Of a DNA stretch of 64,000 bases, positions 37,851-58,092 are shown piece by piece. The stretch covers positions 24,134 through 88,133 of the forward strand of contig JAURVB010014099.1 in NCBI GenBank assembly GCA_033002965.1, in the 5' to 3' direction. A program made the position numbers and the translations under genes. The notes under the pieces were generated by a model. It did not search any database, was not told the DNA's origin, and worked only from the letters and a program-made list of their open reading frames with translations. This DNA is from Piper betle (lineage: Eukaryota; Streptophyta; Magnoliopsida; Piperales; Piperaceae). Position 1 is the first letter of the stretch; the number at the start of each line of letters is the position of its first letter.

Positions 37851-39544
37851 CCTCCTTCACCGCGCGACCAAGTTCCAGCCATGGCCAGTGGCTAAGTTCC
37901 AGCCACAGCCAGCCGGCCATGGCCAGAACTTGGTTGCAGGCTAATATTTTTATTTTGAGGCTCGATCGGCCGTGGCTAGAACCTAATCACAGGCCAATTT
38001 TTTTATTTTAAGGCCTGGTTAGATAGGGCCATGCCTTTAAAAAAAAATTGTTGCGGCCAGATCTGGCCACCGTCTAGTCCGACCGGGCCTTAAAAAATTT
38101 TTTTACTATTGCAACTGAACTGAGCCGGCAGCAGCCAGCGGTTGTCTCAAAAGTTTTTTTTTTTAAATGCACTGATCTCGTTACCACCGGCTAGGTCTGG
38201 TTGATTGAGAATGAAGGAAGGATATTTTTTATGGGCTTTGTGATTGTGGATGGTTCCTTTATGTGGAGATTTCGTGTTCTTATAAATGGTGTTAGTCTGA
38301 CGTTCTTGACTTGCATGGTTTTGGTTCCCAGAGATGCTTTCTGGTTGCTGTAGCTTCCCAATATCCTTGTAGGCAATAGAGAACGATATTTCTTTATCCT
38401 ATTAAGCTTGCCCATGAGATTTGTGTGGAATAATAGCTGCTGCACAGAGTGGATTAATGGCTCTCTATTTCTCTAATGATGCCATTTGTTGCAAGTGAGT
38501 GAACTTAAATTTCCCTTAGGAACAATTCATAAAAAGCATCTTAATTAGGTTTTTGCTTTGCATTGATATGGAAGATGAATGAATAAGAAAATTAAAGATT
38601 TGGTAAACATTATCTTCAGATTTATGATAGATGTTGAATAAATCTGATTTTGTCTTTATTATAGGAATGCGTTATGCCTAGGTCATTTTGATGAACATGC
38701 TTAAAACCTGGTGGCAAAATTATCGAAGCAAGATCTTCAAGTTAGTTATGATATTGCTAGTGCATGCAATTATCCCTTCTTCCCCATTTTTTTGTATATA
38801 TTCTGCTTGCTTCTAGTAGTAGTTAAATACTATGCGGTTCCATTAGGGCACTCATAAAGCCTAATTACAGTACTTTTGTTGCAACCTCCAGATGCTTACA
38901 CTGTGACAAGTAAAAGGTTGCATATGAAATGAGCAGCTGAAATTGTCTTAAATTATCTGTTTCCCTTGTAATTAGTGTTGCTAAGCTAGTGATTACGTCA
39001 TTTGTTATCTTGCTAAGCAAAGAACTGATTTGTGTAAACAGCTTCCCTTGTGCAATTGCTTGAATTTGAAGGGATGCTAGAGTAAGATTACAGAAATTAA
39101 TTAATCTATTTTCGTATGAATGTAAAAAGACTATATTGTCTGTTTACTTTTCATGCTGCTAATCTGGCCCTTGTTCATGGTTACTACTACAATGTGATAT
39201 CCATGTTTAGATACAGATACAATTGACAGGTGGAGTTTGTCTTGCCACCCTCCAGATTTTTTAGAGGGCATGCCACAAAAGCCTTTGGTGGTGCTAACAC
39301 CTCGGCAACTACTTAAACCTTGAGCCTAGAGGTCAAATTGTGATACCCGGCCTTTCTCTCTCATATTTGATCAATATATGAAGGCATTGTTTGTCTTTAT
39401 TTTTGGCTCAAATTTTCTTCTGTATCATACATCTATATACAACTGCCTGCGCATCAGCTTCACGATTTCGTTAAATTTGCATGATGTCAATTCAAAAACT
39501 TACATTTACTTTAAAGTTACTAATCGTTGCATTATACATTTATG
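37851..39544. other. Intergenic between repeat DNA and the glucanase gene
   Basis: To about 38190 GGCC-rich repeat words continue. After that it is ordinary AT-rich DNA with no gene recognised. The part near 39544 should include the 3' untranslated region of the glucanase. Confidence 0.45.
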
Positions 39545-41097
39545 TCAAAAAACAAAAGCAAACAGCAAGAAGGCAGTCAGAGTCACAGAAAAACTTGACA
39601 ATACCATTCCAGCTTTACGGCTTCCACTCTCTATCTGAATAGGGAACAGGCAAGTCCCTTCTGAAGCATTCTTGGTGGTTAATGTGGCCAATCCCTGGAA
39701 GTCACAAGCACGCACATCTTGGTCATTGATCTGGAAAAACATATTGAAAGCGTATGAAGCATTTCCATATGCGTCCAAATTGCTACAAGAAGACCTATAC
39801 CCCAAAGCTGTGCAATCTCCCAATGAGCAGGCATAGTTCATGTTATCGGGCAGCAAGCTCAGGTTCTTGGTATCCTTGTTGAACACGCACCATTGCTCTT
39901 CCAGGTACTTAATTCCCTTTGCCCCTACCAGCATTTTTCATTTCCTTTACCAGACAGATCCATTGGGAACTTAGGCTGTCCATCATATCTAAAGATCCCC
40001 CAATGCCTCTCAAAATGTCCTGGGGCAATGATCTTCTGGTCCTCATCAACCAAGCCGAAGAGGTAAACCTCGATGGGCCCTGACCTTAGTGGAGTGCCCT
40101 TGTTGGCAGCCATCTTCTTCAAAAACCCATCATAGAATCTCTTTGCATACTTTATATTTGCATTCTTATCACCATCTGTTGGCCACCCTGCTTCGCCAAC
40201 TATGATCTTCATGTCCCCCACCCCAGCCTTCCTCAAAGACCATACCAGTGTGTCAAGGTTAGCATCAAACATGTTGGTGTACTGGTATTTGTTGTCAATC
40301 ACCGGCTTTGCGCCGCCGTCAAAGAAGGCGAAGTCAATTGGGAAGTCGGGGCTCTCATAGACGCTGAGGAAGGGATAGATGTTCACCACAAATGGGGCTT
40401 TGTTGGCATGGAGAAACTTCACAATGTCGACCATCAGGTCCCGGATGTCCGACCGGAAGTTCCCTGCTGAGGGGATAGGTTGATGGTCCGGCGAGTTGTA
40501 GACATCGGCATTCAGTGGCACGGTGGCCTTGATTTTGTCGCCAAGACCGGCATCATTGAGGGCCTTCTGAATGTTCCGTAAAGCCGGAAATGTGTCCTTG
40601 ATGTAGCTGCCATTGTACGTCTTTAAGAAAGGCTCATTGCCTACTGCAACATACCTGGAGAACATCATCTAAAATCAATCCCCCAAACTTTCTTCAAATT
40701 GACAAAAGACCCAACAATTCCAACACAATAATCAACTAGAAAACTGATAAATATACTTGATATCAACTCCACCATCATAGAGGTACTTGGTGACATTCTT
40801 CTTCACCCAATCCCTGGCATTGTCATAATCTTTGCTCATTCGTCGCAGCTGCGTGTTAGGAATGGCCAACATGAGTTCAATTCCACTCCCAGCTAGAGAG
40901 CTCACTGTCCACGAATCAGCATCAAATAGCTTCACCTTCGTGATGTTGTTGGCCTTGAGCATGCCGACAACCACGGATGGATCCAGGGGGTGGGAAGCCA
41001 AGTTACCCCAGTTGACACCAATATTGCCCCCAGCAGCGCAGGAAGCCGATAAAATCAACGCGTAGGCAGCGCATAGCAATGCCGGAGATCGGAACAT
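39545..41097 (-). CDS. GPI-anchored GH17 endo-1,3-beta-glucanase with X8 (CBM43) domain, one frameshift
   Basis: Exons 40757-41097 and 39545-40654 (102-bp intron, GT-AG). Order: signal peptide ([18 protein letters not shown]), GH17 barrel starting [12 protein letters not shown], acid/base Glu in VAVGNEPF, nucleophile Glu in [11 protein letters not shown], then the Cys-rich X8 domain (WCVFNKD...[11 protein letters not shown]...CDFQG) and a C-terminal hydrophobic tail ([19 protein letters not shown]) typical of a GPI signal. The enzyme would cleave callose at the cell surface or plasmodesmata; X8 binds 1,3-beta-glucan. The T run at 39934-39938 (plus strand) has five bases where six are needed, so the frame breaks between DLSGKGNEK and [11 protein letters not shown]. 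With one added base the exons sum to 483 residues, the family length. An assembly error is likely. Confidence 0.92.
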
Positions 41098-45476
<4,379 letters not shown>

Positions 45477-45537
45477 GTAATCTGGTCGTCGTATGGTTTG
45501 TGTTGCCGGTGTTTGTCGTGTGTTCTGTGTGGTCTTT

Positions 45538-45672
45538 CTTATGGATTTCCAGGAAATGTCGTGTTGTGTCGTTTCGTTTTAGGCGTCTGAAACTTTGTTG
45601 TTTTCTTATGGATTTCCAGGAATGTCGTGTTGTGTCGTTTCCTTTTAGGCGTCTGAAACTTTGTTGTTTTCT
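45538..45672 (+). repeat. 67-bp tandem duplication in the tubulin 3' untranslated region
   Basis: TTATGGATTTCCAGGAAATG at 45539 recurs as TTATGGATTTCCAGGAATG at 45606, and both copies run on through TTTTAGGCGTCTGAAACTTT. The copies differ by one A and one G/C exchange, so the duplication is young. Confidence 0.85.
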
Positions 45673-46414
45673 GTGGTGGGTCCGGAGAAGTTGGTTCATT
45701 TTGATGCACTCTTTAAATAAATTCCCTGGTACTGCTTGGTAGTATTTCCTGTGAATCCGGTGGAGTCATTTTATTTTCTGCCAAATCGTTAGGATTCACA
45801 TTTTCAATATTATGTGACGTGACAAGTTGTTTAGCTAAAGTAGTTCCCTCCCTGGTTAGTTAGTTTAAATGAAAGTAGTAATCCCTTAGCAACTTGGTTA
45901 ATTGGTCCTGCGTGCAACATTTTTATTGATGAAGGCCTCCCCTATTTATGCTATTTTATAAGATGACATAATACGTCGCATGTTATTTTGCCAATTTAAT
46001 TATTCGTAGTGACCAAATGCCTATATGAAAGCAGGTAGGCCGGGTGAAAACAAAAGTTTTTGTGAATTAGTGTCATCCCCCTTGCCGTCTGGATTGTCTT
46101 CGGCATGTTATAAATTTCTTAAGCTGGTTTAGAGTCCATAATCATATTTATCCGGCCGCCCTCCATTTTTTGAAAAAATCCACTCACCCAGCCTATCGCT
46201 TTCATAAACCTTATTCTACCAACAAACTGGGTCATTTGCATTTGATTCAACCAATCAATTTTATTTATTTTTTTCTGACTAATTCCACACGTCTCTTATT
46301 TCCTACATGACTTGATCAACCTCGACTATTCTGATCTTCTAGCCAAGTCAACCATCCATATGCATAAAACCACCCTATCTTCCACAACAACTCAACTATT
46401 CGTCGCTGCAAACC
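45673..46414. other. Intergenic between tubulin and lectin kinase genes
   Basis: Contains the end of the tubulin transcript and the promoter of the lectin kinase. No further gene seen; the open frame upstream of 46415 is explained under the lectin kinase. Confidence 0.5.
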
Positions 46415-48533
46415 ATGGCTCCCTCCACCCCACCGATCATGACCTTCTCCTCCTCCTAATGGCGATCAACCCAGTTCACGTCAGCTCCATCTCCTTCAAC
46501 TTCACCCGGTTCCAAATCGGCGACGAGCACATCACCTACCTCGACGACGCAGGCCCGGGGGGCGGGGTGATCGAGCTGACCACGAACCGGAGGAACCAGA
46601 ACGCCACCAACAGCCTCGGCCGGGCCTTCTACAACCGCCCGGTGCAACTCTGGGACCCCGCCACCGGCCGCCTCACCGACTTCCAGACCCGCTTCTCCTT
46701 CCGAATCCAGGCCATCGACCAGATGTTCTCCGGCGACGGCCTCGCCTTCTTCCTCGCCGCCGACGGGACCGACGTCCCCGTCGGCTCCGGCGGCGGCCAA
46801 CTCGGCCTGTTCAACAATACTGTCGTGAATGGTAGTACGGTGGTGGTCGATTTCAACAACACTGCCGTGAATGGTAGTAAGGTGGCGGTCGAATTCGACA
46901 CCTTCCGGAATGCATTTGATCCGAGCGGCGACCATGTCGGGATCGACGTGAACTCGATCGTGTCCGTCGAGAATGTGACGTGGAGTAGTAGCCTCAAGGA
47001 TGGCCGGGTGGCCAATGCATGGGTGATGTACAATGCCACCTCCATGAACCTCTCCGTCTATCTCACTTATGCTCAAAATCCCACGCTGAACACTAGCTCA
47101 ACTCTTTATCACATTGTGAATCTTACACGAGTTCTCCCTCCCTTGGTTTATGTGGGTTTCTCGGCTGCTACCGGATCCGGTGTTGAGATTCACAACGTTC
47201 TTTCGTGGGAGTTCACCTCCAATCTGGAGCTAGTCGATCCTCCTCCTCCAAGTCCGGACAACAATGCAATCGTAATAGTTGGTGTGGTGGCTGGAGTGGT
47301 TGGTTTTATTGGGTTGGTTGGCACTTTGTTGGTTATTCTATGGAGGAGGAAGAGATCACATGGAGCTCGTGAGGAAGGGGTTGATCATGATGATGATCAA
47401 GGGGACTATGCCATGGATGATGAGTTTGAGAAAGGAACTGGGCCGAGGAGGTTCACCTACAAGGAACTAGAATCTGCAACCAACAATTTCTCAGAGAGCG
47501 GAAAGCTTGGGGAGGGGGTTTTGGAGGGGTTTACAGAGGATTCCTACGAGATTTGAACGCGGATGTGGCTGTGAAAAGAGTATCAAGAAGCTCAAAGCAA
47601 GGAAAGAAGGAGTATGCCTCGGAGGTGAAGATCATAAGCAGGTTGAGGCACAGGAACCTGGTGCAGCTCATTGGTTGGTGCCATGAGAAAGCAGAGTTCC
47701 TTCTCGTTTATGAGTTCATGCCCAATGGAAGCCTTGATTCCCACCTCTTTGGTGGGAGGAATTTAGTCCCATGGGAGACCAGGTACAAGATAGCCATCGG
47801 TTTGGCATCAGCTTTGTTGTATTTGCATGAAGAGTGGGAGCAGTGTGTTGTTCACAGGGACATCAAATCTAGCAATGTGTTGTTGGATTCTGGGTTCAAT
47901 GCCAAACTTGGTGACTTTGGATTGGCAAGATTGGTGGACCATGAACTGGGTTCACAAACCACAATCCTGGCAGGGACCATGGGGTACATGGCACCAGAAT
48001 GTGTTACAACTGGTAAGGCTAGTAGGGAGTCTGATGTGTATAGTTTTGGGGTTGTTGCATTGGAGATTGCTTGTGGGCGGAAGCCAGTGGAACCAAGGGA
48101 AGAGCCTGCTAAGATTAGGATGGTTGAGTGGGTGTGGGATTTACATGGTAAAGGTTCTGTTTTTGAAGCCATTGATGGGAGATTGGGGTTGGACTATGAT
48201 GAAAAACAGGTGGAAAGATTGATGGTTGTGGGACTATGGTGTGCACATCCTGATTACAATGAGAGGCCCTCAATGAGACAGGTGATTAGTGTTCTTAATT
48301 TTGAGGCACAGCTGCCCAGTTTGCCCGTGAAGATGCCGGTGCCGATGTACTTTCCACCACCGCCAGCACTGCCGCTTAACTTCACCTACTCATCGTCGAC
48401 GGCGTCCAGTGGATTGACAAGGTCGGAGGGAGAACAGAGTAGGCAGACCTCTTCCAGTGTGAGCACTACAAACAGCAGCGTATCTTTGAATTCTTCACAA
48501 ACAACTTCCTTGTTGAAATCACACCCAAGATAA
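46415..48533 (+). CDS. L-type lectin receptor-like kinase, intronless, two frameshifts
   Basis: Order: signal peptide, legume-lectin domain (ISFNFTRF...SGDGLAFFLA...VAVEFDTFRN...GDHVGIDVNS...YVGFSAATG), transmembrane segment (IVIVGVVAGVVGFIGLVGTLLVIL), then kinase with VAVKRV lysine, HRDIKSSNVLL and DFGLAR. Related plant LecRKs sense damage or microbial signals and start immune responses. Start: ATG 46415 (AACCATGGCT) gives MAPSTPPIMTF; one missing C near 46446 then leads into LLLLMAINPVHVSS, which together make a normal signal peptide. A second missing base is in the G run at 47512-47518, between KLGEG and FGGVYRGF, in the glycine loop. With both bases added the length is an exact 706 codons. 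Without the first correction no credible signal peptide exists. A 14-residue unit is tandemly doubled in the lectin domain. Confidence 0.9.
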
Positions 48534-49297
48534 GTTGTATTGTTATTTTTTAATGCCAATTTTTGGCCTTGTGTATTTGTCTATTTCTATCAGTGATGGT
48601 CACACCTAATATTACCCGATTCAATTCTTAGATATTTGGTGTCCGCCATGTAATATATTCAATTATGAAAAGGTCCCAAGATATGTAATATGGTTATATA
48701 CTTTGTATATCTATCAGAAGGAAACATCACTATATTACATGATTAGTTGGCATTTAGTAGATGGATCATTCTTACATAGTGAGATCTTATGACAACGAAA
48801 TACAAAAAAATGGATTCAACCTGCCTGTCATAGCCACTTGGAGTTCTAGAGGCTTTCTTCTCCTTTTTGACCATATATCTTTTTCATATGTCCAAACCTT
48901 GCAGATGTTTTAGCAACCTTCCCTGTCATCTAAAGGATTAATTACACTACCAGCAAATAGTGGGAGATGATTCACGAGACCCAGCAGCCATTTCAATCAA
49001 AAGGTAGGTATAATGTTGGCTAGCAGCAAGAACCAGCCTTCTGGAATTGGAGCTAACCTAATGTTTACAGCTGTGACCAACTTTGTCTTGACCAGGTAAA
49101 TAAGATCAAACAACAAGATCAAGCAGCAAATAACTTACCTTTGTTTTATAAGTACTGCAAGAAAAAATGTACAAATTCCACCTTCTGAGTGCTGAACGGA
49201 TCAAAGATGGCAAGGGGCCTACATAGAGGAAACCCAAATGCTTCGCACCCATTTTGTTAAAAAAAAAACAAAGAAATCTGTGTTTTTATTTTGCACT
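48534..49297. other. Convergent 3' regions of lectin kinase and xylulokinase
   Basis: The two genes converge here, so both 3' untranslated regions lie in this stretch. No other gene seen. Confidence 0.5.
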
Positions 49298-53911
<4,614 letters not shown>

Positions 53912-55039
53912 GACTTCAAATCTTTGGCCAAGAACTCCAACCACCTAAATCAAACATATGCAAGAACAAAATGAGTTACCTATATTCATACAGTAAACAC
54001 CAAAATAAAAACAAACAAAATTGGAAAAAAAAAACCAATAACTAATTTTCTCTGTATAACTAAGACATATCTGATATCAGTTAGCAGTCACTCCCCTCTT
54101 AACTGAAGACATTAGACAAGTAATCTTTGTAAACCGCTAGGCATCAAGAAATCATGATGCTGTATAATAATAATACTAATAAAGTTCGCATTACTACATC
54201 CAAAAATATCCACCCCTGATCATTCATCTTTCCACCCACACACACACACACTCTCCATGTCATAAATTTTTTCATAAAAAAACAAAAATAAAAAGCAAAA
54301 TTCCAAGACAAAGTCTTGAACTTTTGTTTATCCAAGGCAACGTCTTGAACTTTCCATAATGAAAAAAATCCTTTTCCAGATATCTATTCCATTAAAGCAT
54401 AATTGGGATATCAAATCAAGCTAACACCAACATGCAATTCAATCCAAGCAAACCATGATAACCAACATACAAACACACACACTTACGAACCAAACCAACC
54501 TAGAAATGGCAAAGCATCCAACTTTCTGACTCAAAGTAACGCAATTCTAACTCCAGAAAAAAAGAAAAAAGAAGCGGAGGTCTTGATCGAGTGCCTGTTG
54601 ACGACGACGGCTACCAGACAGAGTCCAGTGGGATTGATGACTCCAATTGGGTGTGGAGACCTCGAACTCCTATCAATGGCCGACTCTCGCACCGCAGCAA
54701 AGAGAGGGATGGGAGAGAGATGGAGACCATGGCCGGTTTTGGGTGGTGCAATTGAGATGGACGGCCAAGGGGTTGGTGCCTTCACAGAATTGAGTATTAC
54801 TTAGTTCAACTTATCAAACCGGTTTAACTAAATTTTAAAATTATAATAAAATATTTTATTAAATATTAAAATTATATTTTATTATCGATATTATAAAAAA
54901 ACAGAATTTTGTAAAAAATTATATTAAAAAAATGGGTAAGGATTAGGAATGGTACAAAGCTTAAACCTATCAAGCTGGATATAATTGAGTGGTACGATAT
55001 AATATTTAAAATTATAAAAAATATTAAGATATTTTATTT

Positions 55040-55082
<43 letters not shown>

Positions 55083-55880
55083 TATTCATCTATATCTATG
55101 CATTATATAGTTTATATGTATTTATATGTATGCATCTATATTTATAAGTTCACGGAGTTATCAGTATGTATTACTTTCCTCGAAAAATAACTATAAGATT
55201 AAACAAGGTCTTCTTTGCTCTCATCTCATGAGACTCAAACCGATAAGCAAGACGTATGAAATTTTGAACATGGCAATAATCAGCCATTATTACTGGTCAC
55301 TACTGAAAAGCTCACTAGAAATGGTAAAACTGGTATAACCAGCTTTGGGGGATGGTAAAGAAATGATAATATATTTGATATTTTATTAATAAAAGGGAAT
55401 TTAAAAATCGTCCCGTGATAAAAAGCAAGAATTTAAACCAAACAAAATAAAATAATAAAATAAATTAATATAGTTTATTAATTTATCTCCCTATTTAACT
55501 AATAATATTTATCTTAAAATTACAATCTATATGTCAAATCCATGTTTTGCCCAAGATTTTACTCTAATCATTTGAGTTGGTCGGCTCGAGGTTAGGTTGA
55601 TTTGAATTAATTTGACTTATTAACCAAATATTATCGGCATTCGATTATCAAGGTTAATATGTATATTAGATTTTTTAGTCATACCGTTTGTTGTGACTGA
55701 ATTGACTGATATGTTTGTTATTATATACGGGTATTTTTTATTTTTTGAAAATTTTTTAAAGTATTTATTATTTATTATTTATTATAATTTATGGACAATA
55801 CAGTGATCGGATGATTTTACTACAATTGGCATATAATATGTATATCTTTCATTTGTCAACATGCATACCGAAGCTGCCAC
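53912..55880. other. Xylulokinase upstream region and AT-rich intergenic DNA
   Basis: 54530-54790 is a moderately GC-rich island that could be the untranslated first exon and promoter of xylulokinase. A (TA)n tract of about 39 bp lies at 55042-55080. The remainder has no recognised gene. Confidence 0.45.
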
Positions 55881-57430
55881 GTGTTGGACGTGTAGGGATG
55901 GCAGCTCAAAAGGGTAAAATTATCATTTTGCCCCTCATATGCCAACCTTCGTGTGTTTGTCCCTCCCACCGACCGTGGGTCGTGGAAGTTTTTCAACCGT
56001 CCATATGTCGTCAACAGGCCGTCGCCGGGCACACCGCCACCGCCGATCGATTTGCTGTTGTGTCTGCTACCAGCCCGGATAAGTCTTACCGTTCACTGTC
56101 ATGCCGTTCACTGGGAAATGAGGGCCAAAGTAGCCATTCTGCTCACAGTCGCCGTTGGTGCACCGCCGTCGATTTCTGTCACCGGGGACCCAATTCCAGC
56201 CACTACTACCCCGTACACAGTCGAGTCAAACGCCGCCGACCGCCGAACGCGATCACCGTCGAGATCGTCGGAGGCATGAATTAAAGTTTGCGAGGCCAAT
56301 TTCGGCCGACCGGAGAACCGATCACCGTCACTGTCACCAACATTGTGACTGCCGCCGCCGGCTTTACCCGCATGAACCCTCCAATTTTCCGGTGACCACC
56401 ATCATCGCCGCTGTATTCCGTCGGATTTCAGGTCGAATTCCGGCCGGTCTTCGTCGCCCGTCATGCCGGAAGTTCACTCCGGCCCACCGCTGGCGCTCAG
56501 GCTTGATCGGGTGTGCTGGTCGGATATGGTTATGGACTGTTTGACTCGACCCGAACCAATTTATCTAACCGACCCGGACCGAGTTGGTTCGACTTGGATT
56601 CGACCGTTTCAACTCTGTTGTCTATTGTTTTTGAACGGTTGGAGGAATATTTCTTCATAATAATTATGGAATGCAAGACCCTTGATTGCACATTTTTGGT
56701 GGTATGTTACATTTTCTGATTTGTTGATTATTTTATTTTTTCTTATTATTGAGTAATATTTTTGTACATTTACCGATTTAATGGTTCAATGACCGTTTCA
56801 AATCCTGAAAATTACTGTAAAATTCTGACTATTTGCTAAGCATTATTTAATGCTCAAACTACTGTTCTGAATATATTTCGAATTTACTGCACATTCTGTA
56901 TTGATTGAAATTGTTATGATATACAACATGTATATGTTTATTTATTTATCAGTAATTTATACCTGATAAATTCTTAGTATACTGTGTTTGATATAGAACG
57001 TAATTTGTCAATGATTTAGGCCATCGCAGACTCTTTTGAGTTATTTACCATTTATTTGAATCGTGTTTTCCCAATATAAGGTTTTTAATTGAATAATCAT
57101 ATTTTTGGCATTGAATGACTGCCCAACTATTTGATTGATTGACTGACCGCTAACTATCTAAACGTTAATCGGTTAAATGGTTACTATTTGATTGATCAAT
57201 TATTTGACTATTTTGATCGATTATCGACTATTTTGACCAGATTAATTAAGTTGATAGAATTGACTGAATTGATTATTGTTCGTCCAAATTTTTCACGGCA
57301 CCCCTCGGCTCAATCATGACGGTTAACCCAGCCAGTCGTGGTTGAACCCGTGGTTATGCCTAATTTAATAGAAATAAGATACGTGAGATTTATTCGGAAG
57401 GAGGGAAAGGGGTCCACGAGATTGAAGAAG
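55881..57430. other. GC-rich patch and AT-rich DNA, no gene assigned
   Basis: Positions 55880-56560 are GC-rich with open frames in several phases, full of Arg, Pro and His and lacking any family motif. I read this as non-coding repeat DNA. After 56700 the sequence is AT-rich, with simple TTGATTGATTGAC-like runs. Confidence 0.4.
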
Positions 57431-57440
57431 ACGAAGTAGT

Positions 57441-57550
57441 GAGAAGACGAAGTCATTGCATTGAGAAGACGAAGTCATTGCATGGAGAAGACGAAGTCAT
57501 TGCATGGAGAAGATGAAGTCATTGCATTGAGAAGACGAAGTTGCTGTTCG
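57441..57550 (+). repeat. 22-bp tandem repeat, about five copies
   Basis: Unit GAGAAGACGAAGTCATTGCA plus two variable bases (TT or TG), repeated from about 57441. It is followed 70 bp later by the 122-bp array, so two unrelated arrays lie side by side. Confidence 0.85.
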
Positions 57551-57620
57551 CTTACTATAAAGAAGGACGCCATTGCAGGTTGAAAGGGGAGAGGGGCTGG
57601 AAACGGTGTTCCACGCCCAG

Positions 57621-58092
57621 GCTGCTGCTAGGAGGAGGACGCCCTACTCCTCCATCCTTGCTTGCTGCTGCTAGGAGGAGGACGCCCTACTCCTCCATCC
57701 TTGCTTGTTGCTGCCATTGAAGAAGCTCCTCCATCCTTGCTTGCTGCTGTTAGGAGGAGGACGCCCTACTCCTCCATCCTTGCTTGCTGCTGCTAGGAGG
57801 AGGACGCCCTACTCCTCCATCCTTGCTTGTTGCCGCCATTGAAGAAGCTCCTCCATCCTTGCTTGCTGCTGCTAGGAGGAGGACGCCCTACTCCTCCATC
57901 CTTGCTTGCTGCTGCTAGGAGGAGGACGCCCTACTCCTCCATCCTTGCTTGTTGCTGCCATTGAAGAAGCTCCTCCATCCTTGCTTGCTGCTGCTAGGAG
58001 GAGGACGCCCTACTCCTCCATCCTTGCTTGCTGCTGCTAGGAGGAGGACGCCCTACTCCTCCATCCTTGCTTGTTGCTGCCATTGGAGAAGA
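57621..58092 (+). repeat. Higher-order minisatellite, 122-bp period, about 3.9 copies
   Basis: Two basic units alternate as A-A-B. A is 43 bp with CTAGGAGGAGGACGCCCTAC; B is 36 bp with GCCATTGAAGAAGCTCC; both end CTCCATCCTTGC. The CCATTGA landmark falls at 57716, 57838, 57960 and 58082, exactly 122 bp apart. Neither 43 nor 122 is a multiple of three, so the array does not encode a repeated peptide. Confidence 0.93.

Noticed and set aside
46456..47076. 206-codon open frame antisense to the lectin kinase
   Set aside because: Shadow of the GC-rich lectin domain coding sequence on the other strand.
55811..56660. Several open frames of 65-157 codons
   Set aside because: Overlapping frames in one GC-rich patch with Arg/His/Pro bias and no domain; read as non-coding repeat.
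57441..58092. CRISPR-like array
   Set aside because: Units are contiguous tandem copies without unique spacers, in a plant nuclear genome.
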